A DNA stretch of 64,000 nucleotides. It comes from Owenia fusiformis. Lineage: Eukaryota; Annelida; Polychaeta; Sabellida; Oweniidae. Of the stretch, positions 37,135 to 48,060 are shown piece by piece (the stretch's first letter is position 1; each line of letters begins with the position of its first letter). The notes under the pieces were generated by a model. The model was not told the origin of the DNA and made no database searches. It was given only the letters and a program-made list of their open reading frames with translations. A program made the position numbers and the translations under genes. The stretch lies in assembly GCA_903813345.2 (NCBI GenBank), contig CAIIXF020000008.1, positions 35,986,867 through 36,050,866 of the forward strand, read 5' to 3'.

Positions 37135-37921
37135 CTGTACAGCAACTCTGCATCCCAAAGGCACCAGCACCGGGCAAGGCCAAAAGTGATATGATTAGCA
37201 GAGGTTTTCACAATTTCAGGGTTTTTTGAAATGTGAGTCAATAACCAAGTTGAGACTTCACATTGAGAGGTGTTTGGATTAGAGAGGTGTTAAAGTATAC
37301 TTAGGTTAACTGTAGTTGTGTAAGTGACCAATATTGTAAGAGCATCTACATGTAGATTACAACAACACCAAAGCGTAGCAAATTCCATTGAACTGCCATG
37401 GTTGCCATGGCCCCCTATAAAGTTGTTGCTAGACAGTGGAATATATGATTCTAAGTACATTCACATATGAAATATAAACAAAATTGCTCCACTACTTTTT
37501 CAGTTATAGCAAAAAAATGTAAAATTTCACACAAAATAAAAATGGCCACAATTCGATAGGATAAATAAGTGCTCACTTAGTAAAGATAGTAATAGCTCCA
37601 TGAACACCTAGAAATTTACTTAGAACCTTTTCATGAATGATACAACTAGTACTTTGTGAATATGATTGATGTAAATTATTTTCAAATCTTGAAAAATGGG
37701 AAATGTATGTGCCAACCTGTCTGAATTGGTAATTATCCAGACAAATCTCTTTTAATTGTAAAATCTAATTTCTTTAATAATATCTTGCAAGCATGAGATA
37801 TTGAGTCAAATACTAACACAGGGAGATATGCCAATTACTCAATTAGTACAAAATTAGCAAAACTGTGGCAAAAGCGCACTCATGAGCACTCATGCCATGC
37901 TCTTTGAGTAATGAAAAATCA

Positions 37922-38533
37922 ATTAAATAAGTGAAACAACAAAAAAGTGTTTGGAGCTGTAGAAAGTATATTGTATAATAATTACACGTAATGTTACATA
38001 AGATTACATAACAAAAGAAAATTACATAGAGTTACATAAGATTACATAACAAAGTAATCAGAAAACAAAACTTCCATACAAAGGGATACTTCCCAACACT
38101 ACGGTTCACCTACTTTTAATGTAGGCTAATCCTACCCTAATAAACTGAAGTAAACGACCCTCAAAAGCACATAAGTGTGAGCAAAGGGGATGGGAAGATG
38201 GGAAACTTTGCACAGATTGCTTAAAACATCACGAAACTTAGCTAACATTTGCTTTGCTTGCCAGAACCTCTGAGACTGACCTGCTGACCAGTGAGAACAG
38301 ACCCCCAGAATTTGAAGCATGTGGTCTGTGGTTAATCTGTCATTATTGGTCATTAGGCTATCAGGGGTTCAAGCAGTCAGGCACCTGTTCCAATTATTTA
38401 AAAATAGATACTGGTGTATCTCATCATTAAATAAGTGAAACAACAAAAAAGTGTTTGGAGCTGTAGAAAGTATATTGTATAATAATTACACGTAATGTTA
38501 CATAAGATTACATAACAAAAGAAATTACATAGA
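37922..38533. repeat. Pair of near-identical direct repeats of about 105 bp
   Basis: ATTAAATAAGTGAAACAACA...ACAAAAGAAA at 37922-38020 and again at 38426-38524; the intervening 400 or so bases are unique. Could be a tiny LTR-like unit or a local duplication. Confidence 0.85.
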
Positions 38534-38539
38534 CCTGAA

Positions 38540-38690
38540 GTACATTAACCTAAAGTAGGCCTGTAGGTTTAATTGCCATAATTGGTAATGCAATTTTAAC
38601 ATGGGACATTCACTTAAAGTAGACTGAAAGCTGCTACATGGACTGAAAGTTAACCTGTAAGAGAAGACCTAAAGTTAACCTGGTAATACC
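38540..38690 (-). repeat. Short degenerate array at TPC exon 5 donor
   Basis: Two to four units of (minus strand) CAGGTTAACTTT separated by about 20 bases. The first contains the chosen exon 5 donor. The motif matches the larger array at 4735-5121. Confidence 0.5.
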
Positions 38691-38724
38691 TGTAGGCTGG
38701 GATATCATATTCTTCACATTGTGA
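38680..38724 (-). CDS. TPC-like channel exon 5: S3-S4 loop micro-exon
   Basis: A 45-base exon encoding SQCEEYDIPAYRYYQ (residues 393-407). Acceptor TTTTTCAG. Donor CAG before GTTAAC was chosen because it gives phase 0, matching exon 6. A nearer GTATTA donor, 10 bases earlier, would give phase 2 and needs a different exon 6 acceptor. The donor lies in a short degenerate minisatellite with CAGGTTAACTTT units, the same motif as the array at 4735-5121. Confidence 0.7.
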
Positions 38725-39017
38725 CTGAAAAATAAGGTAAGTAACACACAGTGCGCTCCTGAAAGTTACATGAAAAATAATGAATACTGACAAATTCTAA
38801 AAATAGCACATACAATTATTTTGAGAAAAATATTGTTGATATAGGTAAATAATCAATAATGACAATGCATATACAATGTACTTCAACTTCTTTTAAGCCT
38901 TTATCACTATGCGTGCTATAAATACTCTACGGCTTCCATATTACTTTTTCTACATCAAATGTAATCAAAATGATATCAACAAGCTCAATTTGCTGTCAAT
39001 TTCAATTTTTCTGAGAC

Positions 39018-39662
39018 TACAGGGTGTCAAAAAACAATGGCGCCCCCTCTATAGCATAAATTCCTTGATGTGACATATCGTGTCATACCTCGTTTGAAAG
39101 ATAATTTAATTCTGGAGTTACTCATCAAATTTCATTTAATAAAAATCTATATTACAAAAGCTACATTGTTTCAAAGTTTGCTACTTCTACTTTGTTTGCT
39201 GCCCTGTTATTACTGGTTAAAGGTCAAATCTTCAGAAAGTGAAGAATTAGTCCAGAAGAATTAGTCCAGATTTCAACTGCACTGAACATATAATATGGGT
39301 TCAGTTCTGAAAACAGAGTATGGGAATTGATGCACAAAGAGCCTCTTGAAAAAAGATACAGTAAGGATGTAATTCTGAAGAATGTGAGGAAAAGGCTGAG
39401 AGGATTATGCAATGCTACACCTTTATCTGAATTTTTATTGAAATCATATCCATCCAGATAAGCTGCTGTCCGAGCAGCAACTGGTGGTGATACCAACTTC
39501 TAAGAATCCGCTGTAAATCTATAAAATTATATGATATATTTAAGCTGAAATTTCTCAGGTAACTCCAGAATGGAATTGTCTATAAAATGAGATATCAAAC
39601 ACCATGTAACATTATGTACTTTCTGCTGAAGAGGGGGTGCCATTGTTTTTTGACACCCTGTA
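39018..39662. mobile_element. Mariner-like MITE with about 33-bp TIR
   Basis: Left end TACAGGGTGTCAAAAAACAA, right end its inverted copy closing in GACACCCTGTA, with TA at the borders as for Tc1/mariner. A second inner inverted pair has CTCCAGAATT-type sequence. No intact transposase ORF. Confidence 0.85.
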
Positions 39663-39744
39663 TATTCATCATCATATTATATTTTCTATTATTACATAGT
39701 TATATCATATAACTATTATACTACAACATACTACAACATATTAT

Positions 39745-40673
39745 AAAGGAGTGGTATCGATATGGTGAACTTTTTAAACATGCGTTTCTCTTAAACCAGT
39801 CATCAAAACATTCTGAAAATTTTACACATCGTCAATTTAATGGTCATCTTTTGGATGGTAACATTATAATTTGAATTATATATATATACTTTTCTCTATA
39901 TTGTTTAAGAAAACACATCAGACACTTCTTTCGTTCATGGTATCATATGTTCGGAATGAAATGAAACATTTATCCGAACCTCATTGGAACAAAACGACAA
40001 TATTGAAATTGTTCAAGGGAAAGTTTGGTTGATTTTAAAAAAGTATTTTGTTAATGAAATAAAAGGTTAATCTTAATTTTTATCTTTTTTAGGGGTTTTG
40101 TTTTAAGTTTTGCATACTTTTTGTTAAATCAACCAAAATTTCCTTTGTATAACTATAATATTGAGAGGTCTAAGAAAATGTTGTATATGCTACATGTATT
40201 TTGTTCCAACAAGGTTCGGAAAGACATTTTATTTCATTCTCAAGAATAGGTAGAAAGGAACAAAAAACAATTGCACTAAAAAACAAAAAATGTTAACAAA
40301 AACAGTTATATTGCCAATCAGTCAACATTACATAAAGGGCTGTGTTTTTTTACAGAATGTTTTCAATAATTGGTTTAAGAGAAAAACATTGTTGAATTCA
40401 GTCACCATATCGCATCCTCCTAAGCAAATATCCAGAATCCATACCTCCTTCTTCCCCAAGCAATAACCAATTTGGAAGCACTGAATCATGTGATCTAATT
40501 ATGCGCAATGACTTATACATGATTTCTGTCGCAGTGTTGTGACAGCCAATCAGATTGCGAGTTCTTAATCGGGGGAATGCTACCTGCTTATCGCAGGGGG
40601 TAAAAAGAAAGAATATATTCTGGATTTTGAAGCCCTGTGATCGGAGGATGCCATATCAATACCTATCCTTTTT
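39745..40673. mobile_element. Foldback element, 'TATCGATATGGTGAAC' family, with nested MITE
   Basis: Outer ends AAAGGAGTGGTATCGATATG and CATATCAATACCTATCCTTT. Long inner inverted sequence includes ATCCGAACCTCATTGGAACA and its complement near 40205. Right arm interrupted by 40413-40650. Small palindrome of the same family at 52315-52488; single arm at 16846-16915. Confidence 0.75.
40413..40650. mobile_element. Nested hAT-like MITE with 8-bp TSD
   Basis: Ends CATCCTCC / GGAGGATG. Flanked by CCATATCG (40405-40412) and CCATATCA (40651-40658), splitting the right arm of the surrounding foldback element. Confidence 0.75.
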
Positions 40674-40974
40674 AGTGTTTTAAAATTGAAGGGATTTAGG
40701 TTGTCATCTGCAGAAGTCGCACGTGCAGATGATCAGTCTTTAGAGAGAATGGGGTTAATGAAAAATGACGCACAAAAAATCCATGTAGGTTTTTCCTGGA
40801 ATGTTATATCATATTAACACTTATGCAATGACAGGAAGATTTTTACGTAAGCATTTAATTAAAGGAAAAAGATTCCATGATAAAGACATTAGTTATAAAC
40901 TCTCGCCTAATAAGCTTTTAATGAGGAATATTACTGTAAATGTATTCTTGTTTTAATTAATGAATATTTAAGAA

Positions 40975-41148
40975 TTAAAGACAGAGATTCTATGATTTAT
41001 GGCGCAATATATAACTGAAATGTCTTCATTGTTAAAAGACTCAGAAATTATGTAATGATTGAGGTATTCTGCAATGGCCAGAATAAAATCTGAGTTCATA
41101 TATTTGCCATAAATCACAGAATTGAGGTCTTTGTTAAAGATACATTAT
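40975..41148. mobile_element. Small MITE
   Basis: Imperfect inverted ends with TTCTATGATTTATGGC and GCCATAAATCACAGAAT. Confidence 0.55.
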
Positions 41149-41264
41149 ACCATAGGTTTCTCAATGATGTCCCCTTGTTATTGTATCTCACATACAATGG
41201 ATATATCTTGAGAATAACTTATGGGTATATTATTGCCGAAATATTGAAATAATCAACAGAACAA

Positions 41265-41790
41265 TGTTAGCGTTTCATAGCTGGTCACGAACGCCATAAG
41301 TGCAAAGTATTGTTCAGAATTTTTGATTTTCGTGTTGGATTACGCTGGGCCTAGTCACAATTATAGCGTGGTTTTTGTTTTTGATTAATTACAATAAAGT
41401 TTAATAATATTTCTATGCGTATTGTGTGAAATTATATTTGATGAATCAGTATCTGAAAGTTTGATTTGAGTAATTTTACATTAAGTCCCAATCAAGCAAA
41501 TCCCTCGAATGTCCCGCGACATCCGGCAAGAGGTAGATGTCCCGCGAAATCCAAAGTGAATTTGGTGATTACCCTGTTAACTGTCCCGCAGTTAGCGTGT
41601 TTGTCCCTCGAATGCTCCCGCCAAATCCCGCGAATTTGATCACAATTTGGCCTATTAGCGCAATCACGCAAATCCATTAAATGTCCCGCAAAATCCCGCG
41701 AATTCAGGTGGATGTCCCGCAAAATCCCCAGAATTCTGGGCACTGGGTCTAAAAAATCTGTCCCGCGAGAAAATCTTTGGGGGTTGACAG
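41265..41790. repeat. 'TGTCCCGCGAA' dispersed element, uninterrupted copy
   Basis: Contains AGCGTTTCATAGCTGGTCAC, GTGCAAAGTATTGTTC, then several TGTCCCGC(A/G)AA motifs and GGGGTTGACAGTAC. Matches 61290-62135, apart from the insertion there; a partial copy at 59885-60020. Confidence 0.8.
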
Positions 41791-42926
41791 TACTGTACAA
41801 CTGATATTCTACTCAATTTGGCTCTATTCCATTTGGCGAATTTCTCAAAATCGGAAAATTGGCTTGATTTAGTGGCGAATTCTAACCCAACTCGGAATTG
41901 ACATATTTCACGTCTTAATGTAATTTAGTGTTTTAAAAATTTTAAAAATTGCAGTATAACTGAGTGCACATGCGCAGATACTAGTACACTAGACGAAAAA
42001 CAGAAACTTGGGATTCCCAGGGATCTTTTTCTGAAAAATTGGCGGGGACATGAATTGGCGAATTTTTGCAATTCACCAAATTAAAACAGCCGCCTAAACA
42101 GTACTTAATTATAGAACTGTAAATCAAGTGTTCTAATTATTGAACTGTGATCTCACGCATAATAATAGATTACAGCTTATATAAAAAGTAATTAATCAAT
42201 TCAATTGTTCTATAAAATAACTGCTTACCGTTATCTCTTAATAAATTATCTTATAACAGTGAATTTAAATTCATATGACACATCCTATCATCCTATGACA
42301 ATTAACATCAATTTGTTGATTAAGGGAATGAATGTCATTTGACGTATTGCAAATAAAAGCTATTAACTAAGCCATCCTTTTTAGGTGTGATGTAACCTCA
42401 CAAAGTAATTGTATTTTTCAGAGACAATGCCATCAAATAAATATCAATTAAATGAGAAACATAAAAAAACTTTTGTACATAATTAATATATCTGCAGTAT
42501 GTACGAGGAATTGGGGCATACAACATACTCATTATAATTCAGGATTAATCTAATTGTTTTGAAGTTGTTGAATAATTGTTAATTATTTTGGAAGAATAGA
42601 TGAGTATCTGAAAGTTCAATGTGAAAATACAGTTTTCCATGTGGAATTTTTCTGTGTGAAATTCAAATCAAGCAGAGAATAACTTGATCAAGGATAACAT
42701 CAATGCAGGTAATAGAGTTTGAACCATTAGGTTTTGGACTGATATTAAGATTTTTTTTTTATTTCTCTATTCAAACATTACAAGTACAATAATCAGAACA
42801 GTTCAGATATTGAGATAGACTGATATAAAGATGGAAGTATGGGTAGAATCCTATTAACCTAAAGTATAAATTAGAAGGGGAATAACCCCAAACAAACATT
42901 TTAATATTCAAAGAAAAAATCCTCAC

Positions 42927-43125
42927 CTTCCCGACAATAGCTTGGATGACGAGCATAAGAAAATCAACGAAGAACATGCAGACAAACACAAATTCAATCC
43001 GCATCCATTTTGTCTCCTCTAGTGTCCAGAACTTCTTCCACGAGAAATATATGAGGTGAAGTGTAATGTCTATACCATACATCAGTACACAAAGAGCATT
43101 CAGGGCTATCACAACAGGGTGGACA
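42927..43125 (-). CDS. TPC-like channel exon 4: domain I S2-S3
   Basis: Encodes the last base of Gly326 and residues 327-392. Acceptor TGTATTTTCAG, donor GTGAGG. Two hydrophobic segments, S2 (HPVVIALNALCVLMYGIDI) and S3 (FVFVCMFFVDFLMLVIQAIV), carry the intramembrane acidic residues expected in voltage-sensor helices. Human TPC1 has an equivalent S2-S3 arrangement before VRVTRALRC. Confidence 0.92.
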
Positions 43126-43189
43126 CTGAAAATACAAGACACATTTTCATTTTACAGACCATATGGAATTAAATCAAATAAAATAGCCC

Positions 43190-43546
43190 TATACTTCTAC
43201 ATGGTGTCACATTATTAGATGGACAACCTGCTGTATGTTACAAAACAAGGTATACTCGTTATCTATATCTTACAGAACCAGGTATACTCATGCTCTCAAA
43301 TTGTAACATATGTGGTATATTATATATATTACAGAACTAGGTATAATTTTGATATATATGTTACAGGTAAGCTCACTATATATATGTTACAGAACTAGGT
43401 TTATTCATTATATTATGTTTCAAAGTTGGGTATACTTTTGATCTACTTGTATATGTTACAGAATTGTGTATACATGAACTCATGATCTTAATGTCAAAGA
43501 GCTAGGTATACTCATTATATGCAGGTTTCAGAACTAGGTATACTCA
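43190..43546 (-). repeat. About 30-bp degenerate minisatellite downstream of TPC exon 3 donor
   Basis: Units resemble (minus strand) GAGTATACCTAGTTCTGTAA plus an AT-rich stretch. The first unit continues the exon 3 donor GTGAGTA if the MITE between them is removed, so this array probably also grew from a splice junction. Confidence 0.7.
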
Positions 43547-44048
43547 CAGGGCTGTCAACTTGGGACCACCTAATATGAGTGACTTCAAAATGTTGGACAC
43601 CTAAGTCCAAATCTGAACACTTTTGTCCAAATTTTGAACACCTTTGGCCAACTTTTAAACACCTTTGGCCAAAGTTTGAGCACCTTTGCCAAACTTTGAA
43701 CACCTCAAATTTTTCGCGCTCGCTACGCTCGCTATGTCGTCAACGGGGGGGGGGGGGGGGGGGGGGGGGGGAGGTACGAAGAAATTCCAATGAACATGCG
43801 TGACACATACGGGATTCGTGTGACAAATCCGAACAAATTGCGTTCGGTTTTTCCCGGCGTTCGTATTTTTACCGTATCGTAAACATATTTCGAAAAAATT
43901 TCTAGAGAAATATTTTTGCTTGACAATGACCAGGTAAAATGCGTATTTTGCGTGACATTTTCTGTCACGCAAAAAAAACTGGCGTGACTTCAAATTCTTC
44001 AGCAAATGCGTGACAAATACGCAAATTGCGGGACAGTTGACAGGCCTG
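43547..44048. mobile_element. hAT-like MITE, copy 2, in the TPC exon 3 splice donor
   Basis: Same family as 25379-25881, inverted, of equal length (about 502 bp). TACTCA flanks both sides (43541-43546, 44049-44054); the right copy is bases +2 to +7 of the exon 3 donor. It contains a G-run of about 26 bases near 43745. Confidence 0.88.
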
Positions 44049-44055
44049 TACTCAC

Positions 44056-44169
44056 CCTCCTGGTGTCACTGTGTCTTGACAAGGCTCCCAGAAAGCAAGG
44101 AGACTGTGAAGTAAAATGATGACATACATCCATCTGTTGAACCAAGGATTGTCATAAATCTCAAAACAT
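44056..44169 (-). CDS. TPC-like channel exon 3: domain I S1
   Basis: Encodes the last base of Arg288, residues 289-325 and two bases of Gly326. Acceptor TTCTTGCAG, donor GTGAGTA. S1 is WMYVIILLHSLLAFWEP, and the final FWEP resembles the LxEP that ends S1 in TPC1. The donor hexamer is one copy of the target-site duplication of the MITE at 43547-44048, which begins directly beyond it. Confidence 0.9.
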
Positions 44170-44292
44170 CTGCAAGAAATTAAAGGATTTGGGATTAATA
44201 TGTGAATTTTGCATTTATCATTAGAAAGGTGGCACTGTTAATAACACATTTAGTTTGTATAATCACAGATCTCTGATTATGAAGATGTTATA

Positions 44293-44711
44293 GTCTTTAT
44301 AACAAAATGGATGAACTTCCATTGCAGAAAATTTGTAAGATTTTTATTTCATCAGAGGTTGATTTGTATCCAAATATTTTGCCCGTATGTTAATGGTAGC
44401 ATCCAGTTACTGAAAAGCTAGTCAGTCACAAGCAAATATATCCAGCAGCTCAAATAATTAAGTGAGAATTCCCTCACTCAATCAGTTACCAGGACGACGT
44501 TATCTGTTGAATTGTCCTGGTTGCTTAAAAGAGAGGGGTTCTTCACTCGATTATCAGAGCCCTTGGATGTATACTCGTGACTTACTGCTTTTCAGTATGT
44601 CACTATCAACATACAGGTAAAATTTTTGGATACAAATCGACTTCCTTCTTGGTGAAAAAGATGAAAATAAAAATTGCCTCTGAAGGAAATTCATCCAATA
44701 TGTTATAAAGA
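44293..44711. mobile_element. Palindromic element with arms of about 200 bp
   Basis: Ends GTCTTTATAAC / GTTATAAAGAC. The arms are diverged inverted copies (GATTTGTATCCAAATATTTT against its complement near 44620) meeting near 44500. Confidence 0.8.
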
Positions 44712-44999
44712 CATTTTATAACCGGGTGAGGACCTGCGTGATAATGAAGGAATATTGCCCAAATATTGTCACACGTTTATGGTCAACGTGATTACAAACA
44801 AAGCAATAAAACAGTAATTACAATAATTATACGCTATTGCTCAATGTGATAATTATAAACATTTACAACAACAACAACAATTATATGCCAATCAAACAAT
44901 ACAATTTGGGCGCGGCCATTACTTTAAATTGGCTCTGCATGATTTCACACCTACTTAAGTAATGGCAAAAACAAACTAATTGCACACATTAGAGCAAAA

Positions 45000-45745
45000 T
45001 AATATCTTGATAAGGCCCAGGCACGTTCTATGTGAAAACTCATTGTTTGGTCCATTTTGACTTAAATACAGCTCTAGCCCTCTCCCCTTCAAATACCTTG
45101 AGCAGGGAAATTATTGTGAAAACTCACCGTTTAGTTCATTTTGACTTATACAGCTCTGGCGCTACCATATGCATGACCCCTCCCCTCCAAATATCTTGAA
45201 GAGTGAAATAACTGGCCATATGCATTGCTATGTGAATACTCACCGCTTAGTCCATTTTGACTTAAACACAGCTCTAACCCTACCATATGCCCCCCCCCCC
45301 CTTCAAATACCTCAAGGAGTAAAATAATTGGCCATATGCATTGCTATGTGAATACTCACCGCTTAGTCCATTTTGACTTAAACACAGCTCTCACCCTACC
45401 ATATGCCCCCCCCCCCTTCAAATACCTCAAGGAGTAAAATAATTGGCCATATGCATTGCTATGTGAATACTCACCGCTTAGTCCATTTTGACTTAAACAC
45501 AGCTCTAACCCTACCATATGCCCCCCCCCCCCTTCAAATACCTCAAGGAGTAAAATAATTGGCCATATGCATTGCTATGTGAATACTCACCGCTTAGTCC
45601 ATTTTGACTTAAACACAGCTCTAACCCTACCATATGCCCCCCCCCTTCAAATACCTCAAGGAGTAAAATAATTGGCCATATGCATTACTTTGGGAAAACT
45701 CACCGCTTAGTCCATTTTGACTTAAACACAGCTCTAGCCCTGCCA
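45000..45745 (-). repeat. About 118-bp tandem array, 7 units, from TPC exon 2 donor
   Basis: Units hold (minus strand) the last 16 codons of exon 2 (AYGRARAVFKSKWTKR, with changes), the donor and about 60 intron bases. They include a variable C-run that sits in the exon-like part (plus strand ATGCCCC...). Donor-like CGGTGAGT repeats near 45697, 45591, 45473, 45355 and 45238; two older units lie near 45120 and 45042. Confidence 0.92.
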
Positions 45746-45849
45746 TATGCCCCCCTTCCCTTCAAGGCATCATCAATATGCGCAGCTGCAAGTTCCAGGT
45801 CATAGTTCTTGCTCTTAAAGTTCTCATAAGTGTCATGTAAGGTATCTTC
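45704..45849 (-). CDS. TPC-like channel exon 2: pre-S1 helix
   Basis: Encodes residues 240-287 plus two bases of Arg288. Acceptor TTTTAG, donor GTGAGT. It contains YDLELAAAHIDDALKG, corresponding to the pre-S1 'YxEAAxxIxxG' segment of animal TPCs, then a basic run (RARAVFKSKWTKR) leading into S1. The last 16 codons and the donor also occur in each unit of the roughly 118-bp array to the left (45000-45703). Confidence 0.88.
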
Positions 45850-45895
45850 CTAAAATGCAAGGGTAGATGATGTCAAAATACAGTAAAACAGTAAT

Positions 45896-45899
45896 CAGG
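45896..45899. other. Left flank of the 45900 MITE
   Basis: The short CAGG between the TPC exon 2 polypyrimidine region and the MITE. No clear target duplication can be read. Confidence 0.3.
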
Positions 45900-46049
45900 G
45901 GCGTAGCCAGGATGTTAGTTTGGGTGAGGCAAATTTTATTTGTCGAGGCAAATTTTGGGTTAGAAGCGACAAAAAGACACTATTTTCAAAGTTTCAATCG
46001 AAAATTATCCAAATTAATATTTTTCTATACGAGCGCAAGCCTGGCTACG
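45900..46049. mobile_element. MITE, TIR CGTAGCCAGG
   Basis: CGTAGCCAGG at the left and CCTGGCTACG at the right; about 150 bp, 50 bases upstream of TPC exon 2. Confidence 0.8.
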
Positions 46050-46911
46050 ATCATGGTGATATAAGATTTATGGAATACACTCACATATTGATATAAATGA
46101 TTCCTTGTAGATGGGTGTTCCTATACAGAGAGTCTAAGTTTTTAAACATGTGAGTAAAACATCGCACAAGCCTTAATTCTTTATGTGAAATATGAATTCT
46201 TCAACATTATTATAAAACATGAGAAATGTGACAAATACACCGAGTGTTGGTCTTAGGATTTTTTAATCACTCGACAAGTGACAATCAACTTGTGTTTTCA
46301 CACTCGCCAATGTAAAATTACACTCGCCACAGTGTTACCACTGATGATAAATTATATGCATACTCACAGTTTTCTTGTGATTAAAAATCTTTAAAAAGAA
46401 AGTAATATGTTTATGAAAGTACTTAGAATTGACTTTGTTCTATAATTTTCAACGTTAGACAGTGTGGCAAGGCACTTCAATTTTACACTAGACTCTAGAT
46501 ATTTACATCTGCCTGGGGCTACTGTCGAGTGGATATGACCCACATTGATACCCACAGCATTCCATCCTACATGAACCTCCTTAGAAGGAAAATTCACTGA
46601 CATTCTCAAGATAAAATCCTAATTTTACCAACTTTTTGCAGAATTTCACAATTTCCAGATCTGTAAGAAGAGCCTGCCCTCTATATTATTATTATTATTA
46701 TTATGAGCTTTATTATACTTGTATCCCACATTTGGGCAAAGTGTACAGCTTAAACAGAAAAAAATGAAAAAGCTTAACTAATTATCTATATAGTATATTA
46801 ACTAATCAAAGGGTGCTTGATCATTGCAAGATTTTATTGGATGCATTTCGTGTTTTTTTCTCTCTCGATAAAAATATTAGATATATATTTTGCTAGTATA
46901 TTTAATGACCA

Positions 46912-47050
46912 GGCCGGTAGCCAGGGGGGGGGGGGTTGATGGGTTCCATTGATTTTGGCTATTTTTGGACCAAAATTGTCACAAGTAAACCCCCCCTGGA
47001 ATTTTTCAAAAAGTGAACCCCCCTTGGCAAATCCTGGCTACGAACCTGAT
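46912..47050. repeat. 'GTAGCCAGG' repeat, inverted relative of 14357-14532
   Basis: Bounded by CCGGTAGCCAGG and CCTGGCTACGAACC, with AAGTGAACCCCCCTTGGCAA inside. Confidence 0.7.
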
Positions 47051-47384
47051 GATAAAAACACTCATTCAATAGAGTTAATCGCAATCACATTTTACATTTC
47101 ACACATTGTGTACTTTCTATCTCGGGTATCTATTTTAATCCTGTACTCTGCAACAATTTACAGGAAACTTCTATTTAGAGAAGAAAAAGCTAACAAATCA
47201 TATCAGGATTTCTACAAATTAAAGCACTTAGATGACTCAAATTATCAAGAAATAAGATGTCATCTGTATTTCAACTATTACATAGCAATCATCAAGTATC
47301 ACTATTTATCAACCCAGATTTAGTTTTTAGAATCTTCTCTTTCTTTCATTGCTGATTTGCTGAAAGCATGCACAGAAATATTTG

Positions 47385-47645
47385 TGTATCTATTAAAATG
47401 CAAGTAATTTATAAATACGCAAGTAATTTATTTGAGCAAGTAATATATCAATATGCAAGTAAGTTATTATTATGCAAAACATTTATTAGTATGCAAGCAA
47501 TCTATTTACATGCACTAATTTATTCATATGCAAGATATAATTGATGCAAATAATTTACTAATATGCAAGTAATTTATTCATATGCAAGTATGATTTAAAA
47601 CTGCAAGTAATTCATTGATATGCAAGTAATTTATTGATACATAAT
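47385..47645. repeat. AT-rich minisatellite
   Basis: About 12 degenerate copies of ATGCAAGTAATTTATT with spacers. Confidence 0.85.
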
Positions 47646-47789
47646 GTTACTTGGTTGATAGGTAACTTTATTGCTTAGTTTTTCATTTTCAATATTTTGT
47701 TTAATTTTTGATCCATCTATACCACTAATATTGTTAAGGAACAAGAGTGAATAAATTTATGATATATATCTTTTATTGACTCTTTAGAT

Positions 47790-48060
47790 GTCATATCATG
47801 ACATATTAGTCACCCAGGTAGAGCAGTTCTTCCCATTGTCGAGTTGAAGAACTGGTATCTTTATCCTGGCTAGAACCATAGACAATTCTAGCCAGCGCCA
47901 GCCTTTTATCGAGTCAGCAGCACTCTAGTAATCGCCAGTATAGGTCAGCAGTCATAGGTCAAAGACAAATCACAAGAAGTGCTGTGACCTGGGTTTGAAC
48001 CCAAGACCTCTACTTTTCAGCGATAAACTAACATTTAATCCACTTAAACAACCAAAAACC
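47790..48060 (-). repeat. tRNA-derived SINE-like fragment
   Basis: The minus strand holds GGTTCAAACCC, a good pol III B box within a T-arm-like stem, preceded by a weak A-box-like stretch (AGTGGATTAAATG). No acceptor stem or complete cloverleaf is visible, so this is a tRNA-like head of a SINE and not a tRNA gene. Confidence 0.35.

Noticed and set aside
43579-44005. Open frames with poly-Gly or poly-Pro runs
   Set aside because: They lie in the hAT-like MITE and its homopolymer; the same happens in the copy at 25379-25881.
47985-48030. Possible tRNA gene on the minus strand
   Set aside because: B box and T-arm are present but no acceptor stem, D-arm or anticodon arm can be folded; treated as a SINE head.
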